A stretch of 64,000 nucleotides of DNA from Phialocephala subalpina. Its lineage: Eukaryota > Ascomycota > Leotiomycetes > Helotiales > Mollisiaceae. The position numbers and the translations under genes were made by a program. The stretch spans positions 1,957,151 to 2,021,150 of the forward strand of contig FJOG01000006.1 of assembly GCA_900073065.1 (NCBI GenBank). Reading direction: 5' to 3'. Shown piece by piece: positions 55,764 to 64,000 of this stretch (its first letter is position 1; each line of letters begins with the position of its first letter). The notes below the pieces were generated by a model, which saw only the letters and a program-made list of their open reading frames with translations, had not been told where the DNA came from and ran no database searches.

Positions 55764-57387
55764 CTAGTCATCCCAGGTGACAGTTTTCGTGGTTAGGAAC
55801 TCCTCCATGCCCTCCTTAGCATTAAACCGACCCCAGCCGCTATTTTTAACACCTCCGAAGGGCACACCTTCCGCGCCATTCACCGTCATAGAGTTAATGT
55901 GGACCTGCCTTTGGACGTGTTAGCAAAATTCTTTTTAATCAGGGTTCCGGAGCCATACCCCGACGCAAGCATCCTTGCCAGTGCGAACGCCTTGCGAAGA
56001 TCGCGCGTAAACACCGAAGCCGAAAGTCCATACCCTTGGCTATTGGCAAGTTTCACTGCCTCGCCCTCAGCCGAGAAGAGCCTGTAGCCTACCAGCGGCC
56101 CAAAAGCCTCTTCCGTCCATAGGATCATGTCGTTGGAAACGCCGCCAATTACGGTCGGAATCACCTGCGCAGTCTTCTGTCCAGGTGGCGGCAAGCCTCC
56201 GTGGAAGACTTCCCCTCCCTTCTTCGTGGCATCTTCAATCATGGCCGCGATCCGAGACACCGCAGACGATGATACAACGACAGGTAATGATTCGCTCGAG
56301 TCCTGCATGGCCGTGGCGGTTTGCTTAAGCGTCTGCAGGAATTCGTTTGCGATATCCTTATGAACTATAATGATGTCGGTCGACATGCAGATCTGGCCCG
56401 ACTACAGTATTCACGTTAGCACATGGCCCACGCAATTCTTGCAACGTACATTCGCAAATGCCCCAATAAGACAATCTTGAGCTGCCTTCTGCAAATCGGC
56501 ATCGGGCAAAATGATGGCACTGTTCTTCCCACCGAGCTCTAAGAGGGTGGGTTTGAGGTGCAAGCCACAATGCTGGGCGACCTTGCGACCGACACTCGCG
56601 CTTCCAGTGAAGTTGACTTTCTTCACCGCCGGATGCTCGATCATGGCATTCACAACAGACGGTGCATCGGTGCGCCGGCAACAGACCACATTCACCACGC
56701 CCGCAGGAACTCCGGCGTCGTGAAAGAGCCTCCCGAGCGCCCAGTAGCAGCGAGGTGTCATTTCGGACGATTTTAAGATGGCCGTATTGCCAGTTGCAAT
56801 GGCCGTCGCTGCAGCTCGCACCCCAAACACATACGGAGCGTTCCTGTTTCACCGTTCAGCCTCGCCGTCCCCTCGTCGTCCCCTCGTCGTCCCCTTTCCC
56901 AGGTGTTGAGGTTAAGGTTAAGCGACACTTACCAGGGTACGATCCCAAGAACCACCCCATACGGCTCTTTCCATACCATGCAACTCTGGCCATCGTTCCC
57001 GAGTCTGGGGACGGTGCCACAAACTTCGCAGATGCGGCAGGCGATGTCGCGCATCATGGTGATGGCGAGCCCTACGATGAGCTGGCGGGCCGTCCCTGCA
57101 TCCGTCCCCATCTCGGTGCACATGTAGGCCACCAGGTCGTCCGCGCGCTCTTCCATCAGATCTGCGGCTTTGAAGAGAATGGCTTGCCGCGCGAGCGGTT
57201 TGGTGGCTGCCCATGCGGGAAAGGCGGCCTGCGCCGTGTCGGCAACCCGTCGCGCATCCTGTTCGCTGACGGACGAGACCTCCCAGCAGACCTCGCCGGT
57301 CGAAGGATCCGTCACGGCGAAGGTGACGGAGGCGAATTCTTCTTTACCGCCAATCCACGAGGGAATGGTCGTTGGTGCCGAGCTCAT
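55764..57387 (-). CDS. Aldehyde dehydrogenase (NAD(P)-dependent, salicylaldehyde/vanillin type)
   Basis: Four exons join without frame error: 57387-56933, 56843-56450, 56401-55959 and 55908-55764, for 478 residues. The usual ALDH landmarks appear in order: VPWNAPYVFGVRAAATAI across the first splice, NTAILKSSEMTP, the NAD loop VNFTGSASVGRKVAQ, the catalytic Glu in LLELGGKN, the catalytic Cys in FANSGQICMS (across the second splice), WTEEAFGPLVGYR, and PFGGVKNSGWGRFNAKEGM near the end. It oxidises an aldehyde to an acid in the cytosol; the closest resemblance is to the benzaldehyde/vanillin/salicylaldehyde DH group, but the substrate is inferred only by general similarity. The gene looks intact although it adjoins an AT island on its 3' side. 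Confidence 0.93.
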
Positions 57388-57784
57388 TCTCACTGTGATC
57401 AACCGGGCGATGGAAATGGGTCTGGGGAACAACTGCGCGGGGGAGCGCGTGATGGGGATACCTCCTGGTCGGACTTAAATGGAGATTGGGATACATGATG
57501 GGATTTTATAAATTCATCGTGGTACGCGTCTGAGCTCTTCGTATGGGCACGCCAATCAACAACACCTTTCAGTGAGACCGAAGTAGGGCTCTTCGTATGG
57601 CACGCCAATCAACACCTTTCAGTGAGACCAAGATCTGCAAATTCTATATATAAATAACGTAGAAACTATAGCCGTTTCGCGAGAGGCCCCAAAGGGAATC
57701 CCCCTATGCGTAATCCAGCCGACTTGTTAGCCTTCTCGGGACCAAGGGCTCAGCTCAAGTTAGATCAGCGAATTACTTAAGTCC
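57388..57784. other. Upstream flank of ALDH with a tandem duplication
   Basis: Includes the tandem repeat at 57536-57635 (next entry). Otherwise nothing recognised. Confidence 0.5.
57536..57635 (+). repeat. Tandem duplication of about 53 bp (two copies)
   Basis: CTCTTCGTATGG-CACGCCAATCAAC-ACCTTTCAGTGAGACC occurs twice in a row, at about 57536-57583 and 57590-57632, differing by small indels. Confidence 0.85.
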
Positions 57785-57855
57785 AGGGATGTCACCCTCG
57801 GCTTAGGCTTGCTCACTCACGGCCCAGGCTAAAGCAGCATCTGCTCAGGTCCAGA
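57785..57855 (-). repeat. Repeat terminus A (same as terminus at 63676)
   Basis: Read on the minus strand from 57855 this is GTCTCTGGACCTGAGCAG, continuing TGCTGCTTTA, GCCG and GTGAGCAAGCCT. The same order occurs from 63676 on the plus strand, about 52 bases with roughly 8 differences. In both places a coding region stops being readable exactly at the GTCTCTGGAC edge, so it looks like the end of an inserted element. The superfamily is unknown. Confidence 0.7.
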
Positions 57856-58673
57856 GACGGAAATGGAAAATGCTATGAAAACATTCCAGTGTGGGACTTG
57901 CTGTATCAGATCCCACTCATGCAGAGCCACGTTGAAGATTTGTACTCTGAGATCATATCATTTTTTGATAGAGCGTCGAAATGGTACAAAGATGGAAAGT
58001 TCATGCACATGTTGAAGTCGTTCACGAACCCATACTCTCTACGCTTCAAAGATCTGGTCGATCGAATTGATGAAAAGACGCGGCGAATTGATAACCTCGC
58101 AGCTACGCTCGCACAAGCTGAGTTAAGACGAATGCATATCCTGCTAGAGTCTTCCAAGAAGGGCCAAGAAGAGACCCATAAGTTGTTAGTGGAGGTGAAA
58201 CAAATCATGATAAGTAAGTTCCCGAGAAAGAAAACTTGCTTCCAAAACTAATACATACAGCAAATCATTCCGTAACATCAAGTCGGCTCATCGACACTTA
58301 TGAAAGTACCAGACAGATCCAATTTGCCCAGATCGACGTAACATCAAGAACTGCATTACCAGAGCCGCTCCAGAGCCTTCGTTACCACCAAGCAATGCGC
58401 AAAAGACGACAAGGTCGAAGCGGCATCGATTTCAAATACGTCACTCCTCTACTTCAAGAATGGGCAATGTCTAAAGAATCCTCGATCCTCTTGACCCAAG
58501 GCTCTCTTCCAACCCGACTGATGGTCCAGGATCTTGTAGCTGATATCATCGAAGTTATGCCGATGGGAAGTCAAACCTTGCTCAAAATCAGACGAAGCTC
58601 GACAACGGGCAACGTTGGATTTATACATTCGATTTCCGACTTGTACGGAGCTGAGGGCGCTTGTGGTCGGTGA
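57856..58673 (+). pseudogene. DUF7708-type fragment (N-terminus of an NLR/ankyrin-type protein)
   Basis: Coding begins directly at the repeat terminus: GNGKCYENIPVWDLLYQIPL, then DLYSEIISFFDRASKWYKDG, the DLVDRIDEKTRRIDNLAATL coiled region and AQAELRRMH. A 47-nt intron (58214-58260) leads to FKYVTPLLQEW, SSILLTQGSL and QDLVADIIEVM, and the frame ends at 58673. These are typical of the fungal DUF7708 module that precedes ankyrin or NACHT parts. Both ends are missing: the 5' end is replaced by the repeat terminus and there is no downstream NACHT or repeat region. Could still be transcribed as a small protein, but is most likely a relic. Confidence 0.7.
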
Positions 58674-59805
58674 GGAACCAGCTCGCGTGGTGGCAGTGCC
58701 ACATCACGTGGACCGCTGGCTGTTTGGATGCTCTAGGTATGGTGGTGTTGATATAAGCAACATCAAATAAACCTCTCAAGAGTACGTGATCCTGGCCCGC
58801 TATGCTGACCTCAAAGCCAACTCCCTCCGAGGAAGGACTTCCTCTTCCACCCATTCTCAAACCCCGGCCCTCTCGCTGGCCTTTCATCGCCCTGGGACGC
58901 AGTTTTTTCTTTAGGCAAGTGTAGGGCAAAACCTCATTCCTCACCTCACCTCGGGGTTCCCTCGCCTCAATGAGCTTCTTCAACTTTTCATCAGGGCGAA
59001 TATTCTCACAGAAAAGATAACCCGAGCGATTGAACCACCTCAAAGAGCCATCAAAACCACAATACTTCACGATCAGTCCTTCACCTTCCTTACCGCTGCG
59101 CTTGAATTGTCTCATGCCCATCATGACACCAAATAAATTTTCTTCTAAGATTTCAGTCCCAAATACGGGAGGTGGCAAGAGTTCGATCCAGAGCGTTCTC
59201 GAATTGCCTATCTGGTGAAGAGTATCCCAGGTCTGAAGGTACTGCACTTGCTGCTCTTATTCTGTCTTAGTCAATCGAACACGTGGTCTAGTCTCGTATG
59301 AAAGTCGACGGGACTGATATGCATCCGGGACTGTCAAACGGGCCTGGAGAGAAGTGATGTGCGACAGGTTCTCGGAGGGGTGAGTCGCAAGAAGCGATGC
59401 AGTGTATCGGAAGAGAGAAATGTGAACTTGAGGGTAGAGTATATGAGACCGATCGTCTCATGATACCTGGGATATTTAGCTTGAGTAACAATATGGGGAG
59501 CGATGGGAGCCAACGTACATTTGTCGACAAGAGAAGATCAGCTTTAAACCCCACATCCCCCTGCCGAAGAAGCTTGGGCGCTTATACATCCATTGATCGA
59601 TTCTTCCCATGAACTCCTTTGGATCGAGCAAGACAGAGGATAGTCGCGAGGAAGGGGTTGCTGCGGGTTGTAGGGTGGGATAGTTGGTGTTCTTTGGGAT
59701 CATGATTATGTGATGGCATGGATACCGGTCTGCGATAACACATTCGTAGATCATGGCTCTGATCTCCAATGGCAGTTTGCTGAAGAATAAGCGTCGCTGA
59801 TTCAT
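58621..59805 (-). pseudogene. 2EXR/DUF7730-type gene with frameshift and stop
   Basis: Starts at the ATG at 59805 with MNQRRLFFSKLPLEIRAMIY, the F-box-like opening of fungal 2EXR/DUF7730 proteins, and LIFSCRQM. A 51-nt GT-AG intron (about 59515-59465) leads to YHETIGLIYSTLKFTFLSSD and HRFLRLT; then one frame change is needed to continue with ENLSHITSLQARLTVPDAYQ. A TAA after RLTKTE, where CAA would give Gln in a Gln-rich stretch, precedes EQQVQYLQTWDTLHQIG, and the frame is open to 58621. Function of such proteins is unknown. The two lesions argue for a pseudogene, though base-call errors could mimic them. Confidence 0.62.
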
Positions 59806-60394
59806 TTATTGAACTGACAGCCCGGTACGCTGTTTTGAGCGATATTTCGACCGCCATTGGAAGAGGTCGAGGTGATGCGGCGCGGCGAGGCTGACTGAGG
59901 ACTGAACTTAGACTGATCAGGCTGGAAGTCTGATCAAGAGGCAGCGTAAGCTATGGGACAAGAGTACGAAGCGTAAGAGAGTGCTTTCGTACGAAGAGCA
60001 TAAGGTGTCAAACAGAAAGGTTATCAATGCGCGATGAATTGGAAGTGAGGTGGCCAAAATGGGACCTTGACCTGGCGAGGGCTGTGCCGAGGAGTGGCGT
60101 TCGAATTCAGCCGCAGGTGATTGTCATTGATTTTGTTTGTCAATGTCGAGGAAAGTGATTGTTATCTGAAATCAGACTTCGATGAACAGTCTGAGTCTCG
60201 TTCGCTGAAAGACTAACTCGTCCACAGGAAGAGCAATAGACTTTCAGCGCCCCCGTTGGCATTTCTCCCCTAATGGTGGGGTAACCTCGTAGGCGGGGCA
60301 TCTGCGAAGCATACCTTTTTGTACATCAAGATCCTTAGGCACATAGTATGCAATGTAGAATAGTGAGAACCTATCAGCACTCTTCTTGACACCG
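59806..60394. other. Intergenic region with dispersed repeat copy 2
   Basis: Holds the repeat below; the rest carries no recognised feature. Confidence 0.6.
59898..60208 (+). repeat. Dispersed repeat, copy 2 (partner at 35361-35681)
   Basis: Collinear with copy 1 in the same orientation over about 310 bases, with a small deletion near 60077 and mostly transition differences. No ends or frame recognised. Confidence 0.85.
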
Positions 60395-62076
60395 TCAGAT
60401 CACTGCCACGTCCTCCAAGAAGCGTTGCCAATCAACAACAACTCTCCCCTTACGAGCTATCTCAGCTGCAAAAACAACAAGATGACTTCGAACAATCTCA
60501 TCGATATCGCACCCCAGGAAATGTCTCTGCGCAACCTTAACAGCCATTTGTCCCGCATTCACAGCTTGTACAGATTGACAGAACTTCTCAGCCATCGACT
60601 CATCACCGCCGCCGTGACCTTCGCCTGCAACACCTGGTGTGTAGGAGACACTCTTTCCTGTGGCGAAGGAATGGACTGAGATGGTTTTGCTGTCGTATGT
60701 TATTTCTCCTGTTGTGCCGTAGACTCGACCTCGCCTTTCGCAGATCTTTTCTGTGGGAGCGATCATGTGGAAGATGGCCGTTTTCGTTCCTCGTCCATTC
60801 AGGCCTCCGACGTCTCCTGTCGTCGCTCCGCTGGCGGCATTCTTTGCCTCACCCGGAGCATTCACTCCTGAGAAGGGGTCATCTTCCCAAGTTAAGGTAA
60901 CAACCTGATCGTCGCAAACATCATTGTCGCATTCCCAAACGCATCGTCCATACCAAGACCTTTGTTTCACCTCCGAGTCTGGCGTCTCCGAAGTGTAATC
61001 TTCAGCCAGCACCTTGAGCAACCTCTTCGCCGCAATATCTCTTCCCAAAGCCTCGAGATCTTCAATGTCTGGAACCACGCTTTTGAGTGGCCACTCACGG
61101 CCATCGGGGTCTGGGAGCATGGGTACATAGATGCTTTTCGCTGAGTAGAGACAACTCGACTCGATGGGACAGGAGAGACAGTTGGTAGCTGAGCCGCCAG
61201 CTCGTGGCTTCCGGGCTTTGCGGAATTGGTTCAGGCTTCCTGTCGAGGAGATGAGGGATGGTAGATGCGGGGTGTCACCGGCTTCCGAGGCTGGGGAGCA
61301 GAGAAGCCACATGAGAAAATCGATGTCATGGCAAGATTTGGTGAGCAGAGAGGGTGCTGTCATGTCTTGACGCCGCCAATTGCCTCTTCAAGTTTATCAG
61401 CTAAAGCCGAGCAGCCAAATGCAAAGGAACTGATCACCCACCTGACGAAGCTATGAGCCATATGCCACCACCCTATCGGTTCGGTATGCTCAACGCTGAC
61501 CACGTCCCCGACCACCTTGTCCTCTCTGACCAATTTTCTCAGCAGCATGTTATGCGGGCTATACCTGAGCACGTGCCCAACTCCAAAGATGGTTTGCCTC
61601 CCCAAGACCTCCCATTCTCTCTTGAGTGTCTGTTGAATGTCGATACAATCATGCAACGAGGTTGCAAGCGGTTTCTCACACATGATGTGTAGACCTAACG
61701 GAGCTAGTGCCTTCACAACATGGACATGCAACTCATCCAACACGCAAACGAACACCGCATCAACACCTCTGAACTCATGATCTCCTTCTTGGATCTCCCC
61801 AGCCTTGACTCTTCCTTGCCTCTTCTTCTCATACTCGATGAAGTCTTTGTAATCCTCAAACTCCTCGTGAGGCAATGGAGCGGTACCGTCAAAACCCCAG
61901 ATGTATCTTCGTCCAAAGTACCCACGCTTCCAAGCGATCGGCTCGCATACTGCGACGACCCATCCGAGTCGAAGTCTTGTGATTGGTTCTGCGTAGGCAT
62001 GGCCTTGGGCACCCGTTCCGATGAAGAGGATTCGTGGAGCGTGGGGGTCCATGGTCGGAGCTGAGATAGGGTCCAT
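60395..62076 (-). CDS. Gfo/Idh/MocA-type oxidoreductase
   Basis: Exon 1 62076-61442 and exon 2 61385-60395 (56-nt intron) give 541 residues. The Rossmann motif GTGAQG lies at residues 17-22 (ILFIGTGAQGHAYAEPI), CEKPLATS is the family's EKP signature, and GWWHMAHSFVRGNWRRQD (across the splice) with CHDIDFLMWLL matches the substrate-side motif. The C-terminus ends KGRVVVDWQRFLEDVAVI. Such enzymes use NAD(P) to oxidise or reduce sugars, inositols or related polyols in the cytosol. The start was taken at the second ATG-type position preceding MDPHAPRILFIG. A Cys-rich insert (NCLSCPIESSC) lies around residues 265-275. The exact substrate is unknown. Its neighbour on the same strand is a transporter fragment. 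Confidence 0.9.
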
Positions 62077-62740
62077 CGTTGTGATGGTTGGTTGGGAGAA
62101 TGTCCGTGCCAATGACAGTCGTCTGGATCTATGAATCTGGACCTTCCTTAGACAACTCTTATCTACCACAGATGAGAGCTTGGAATATCCCTCAAATGGT
62201 GTGCTGGTGTAGGAAGGTGAAACAAACCCGTTGACGGTCCCATAGATTGGGGTTTACCCGTCGTGGGGTTACAATCATGCAATCAACGATCCAAATGTAG
62301 TTGCAACATAACCTTTCAAAAGACCCGGCTGGTGTCTCTATGCAGCCTCGTGGCAAATGACTTTCGTCAATACCATACGATGCACGTCGCTAGTATACTG
62401 TCTTTACCGAGTCGACATTGGACCCCTGACGCCCTACAAGCTTTGCGGGGAAGGTGTCACAACGTGGCATGTATTGCAAAGGTGGGGGATTGGCGAGATA
62501 ACAGCAACTGGTGCCTCGCGATACAGAAACGTCAAAGTATGGTAACGTTACTTGGCGTTCCGTACATCTGGGCTGCATATTTGGGAGACTTCTGGAAGAG
62601 AACCAGTAGATCTTATCGCAACCAATGAATTGCTCAAACTGAATCTCAAAGGTCTGCAGAAACACTTCTACCTATCGCTCCTTCCCATTTCGCGGTCTGT
62701 CGTATTCGCATTAGAAATGTTCACAATGGTAGGTACCTCT
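62077..62740. other. Intergenic region, nothing recognised
   Basis: About 660 bases with short chance frames only. Includes the upstream flank of the oxidoreductase and 3' flank of the transporter. Confidence 0.55.
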
Positions 62741-63631
62741 TTAGCTGCCGTTGGTGTATGGGTTTAGCATGCAGTAGTCGAGGTTTCCTTGATTGAAGTT
62801 GTTGCCCCAATACGGCGGGAAAGTAACCTGTGCGCCATCAGCAACTCACTCTGCCATAACATGTGGACTGAAGTCACTTACCGCATTGCCAGCACCACCA
62901 AACACAGCGAAGGAGAGGATAAAAACCAGAACCTGCGTCCCGCCATCCATCGCCGCAGAGAGAATGTAGTTGTACTTGATGAACCAATTCGGTCGATACT
63001 TCCTCGTGTAGAACTGCGAGATGACCCCAACGTAGAACCAAGGCATCGTAACGCTGTTGATTCCCACATAGAGTAGACCGATGAAGTTGGCGATGATGGC
63101 AGTGTTCCAGTAGTCCCATTTCATTTTCGGGAAGTACTTGTGAGCGATCCAGAAAGGTACAGGGAGCGTGAACCCGATCAGGAAAGCATAGCATACCCAT
63201 TGGTAGATCCCACCTGCTGAAAAGAGGTGCTTTGCTAGGCCGCCCCACGCGATGGCTTGAGAATTGTAATTTTGAACAGCTTGGCCTGACCAGATATTGG
63301 AACCTTCGATGGAGAGAAGAATGTCTCGTTGATTTGTGGTGATTGAGGACATGAGAATGTACGAAAAAATGCTTCCAACAATCGTTCCACCCTGGAGCTT
63401 GTTAGTGAATTACATATCGAAGATAGACAGTAATGACTTACAATCTGGGCAGTGAAAGTTGCTCGAGGGCTCAGATGCGTATATTGACCAAATTTCAGGT
63501 TGCTCAGTAGCAACTGTCCTTGCCAGACGCTGTTATACCCAAACACCACGAAGAACATGTTGGCCTTGGGGAAGCCTGGATGCAAGTATCCACCGATCAT
63601 CTGGATGACAGGCTGAGTATTGTACCGATAC
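62741..63631 (-). pseudogene. OPT oligopeptide transporter, C-terminal third only
   Basis: Three exons are readable: about 63631-63442, 63391-62882 and 62827-62741 (49- and 54-nt introns). The protein reads NTQPVIQMIGGYLHPGFPKA, LKFGQYTHLSPRATFTAQI, TTNQRDILLSIEGSNIWSGQ, NYNSQAIAWGGLAKHLFSAG, DYWNTAIIANFIGLLYVGIN, PNWFIKYNYILSAAMDGGTQ and the terminal YWGNNFNQGNLDYC, all typical of the OPT/small-peptide transporter family. About 262 residues remain of an expected 750-800. The frame starts just inside the repeat terminus at 63676, so the 5' two thirds are either deleted or lie beyond the element outside the window. Function as such is unlikely; the ancestral protein imports small peptides or metal chelates at the plasma membrane. 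Confidence 0.85.
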
Positions 63632-63675
63632 CTATAGACTCAGGATTAATTTTCCCTTTTGCTAGTTCCGTTTTA

Positions 63676-63819
63676 GTCTCTGGACGTGAGCAGCTGCTGC
63701 TTTAACCTGAGCCGAGGGTGAGCAAGCCTGAGCAAGCCTGAGCAGAGCCTGAGGAAGCCCGAGCGGAGCCTGAGGAAGCCCGAGCGGAGCCTGAGGAAGC
63801 CCGAGCGGAGCCTGAGCGG
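63676..63819 (+). repeat. Repeat terminus B with 21-bp tandem units
   Basis: Starts GTCTCTGGACGTGAGCAG (same as terminus A at 57855, minus strand). From 63746 three exact copies of AGCCTGAGGAAGCCCGAGCGG follow (63746, 63767, 63788), then a shortened fourth. The whole stretch is built of CCTGAGC-like words. It probably is the end of a transposable element inserted in the OPT gene. Confidence 0.8.
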
Positions 63820-63839
63820 CTTGCCCACTATAATAACTA

Positions 63840-64000
63840 AAATCAGAGTCCGAATTAGGACTAGTGATTATTTAAAATATAGCGTGGGAGAACCTACTTA
63901 GGCACCTTATTATTTTTTTATATATTTTTTTAATTATTATTTATATTTTAATATATAATATTTATTAATTTTTTTAATTATTTAAATTTATTTATATAAT
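63840..64000. other. Beginning of another AT-rich stretch at the window edge
   Basis: Almost pure A/T from about 63908 to the end, like the other islands; presumably the interior of the element that starts at 63676. Confidence 0.6.

Noticed and set aside
1..64000. CRISPR arrays, bacterial operons or a secondary-metabolite cluster
   Set aside because: No regular spacer-repeat structure; genes are eukaryotic with introns; no PKS, NRPS or terpene synthase motif is present.

Overview
This is a filamentous ascomycete (Pezizomycotina) chromosome window, most likely Leotiomycetes/Helotiales-like, though that placement is an impression and was not tested. The grounds are short GT-AG introns (mostly 40-70 nt), HET, HeLo, Clr5 and DUF7708 family genes, a spliced eukaryotic tRNA-Phe, and GC-equilibrated gene blocks separated by extremely AT-rich islands and decayed transposons of the kind left by repeat-induced point mutation (RIP).

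Left part (1-23 kb) is mainly housekeeping sequence with accessory patches. It holds an Msb1/Mug8 morphogenesis gene running off the left edge, an intact HET-domain gene, a decayed CitE/HpcH-type lyase gene, a complete but dead Tc1-type transposon (8767-10069, TA duplication), tRNA-Phe(GAA) with an intron, an unknown coiled-coil protein, a small DUF3140 gene with a 3' frameshift, UNG1, an MTM1/SLC25A39-type mitochondrial carrier, an HRT3/FBXO9-type F-box gene, a small secreted protein and a Clr5-domain gene carrying an in-frame stop. A second transposon with matching ends surrounds an assembly gap (23649-24385).

Middle part (25-37 kb) is dominated by one 3131-residue DUF6606/DUF3638/DUF3645 protein whose motifs look like a SecA-like helicase motor, followed by a C2H2 zinc-finger gene.

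Right part (37-64 kb) is accessory sequence rich in recognition and cell-death families. A HET gene is inactivated by several stops and by a non-autonomous hAT element with a perfect 8-bp target duplication. Next comes a divergent pair sharing about 600 bp of promoter: a kinase-ankyrin-membrane protein and a HeLo-pseudokinase protein (MLKL-like architecture). They are followed by an AT-rich island with long inverted arms, another HET relic, a second C2H2 factor, an isolated aldehyde dehydrogenase between AT islands, a DUF7708 (NLR-type N-terminus) fragment, a broken 2EXR-type gene, a Gfo/Idh/MocA oxidoreductase and the C-terminal third of an OPT transporter. The DUF7708 fragment and the OPT gene are both cut at the same repeat terminus (57855 and 63676).

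The strongest candidate for an undescribed system is the divergent kinase-ankyrin-TM / HeLo-pseudokinase pair at 41.3-49.2 kb, set among HET relics: a plausible membrane sensor plus cell-death executor module. All gene models with introns were built by hand from splice signals and frame continuity.
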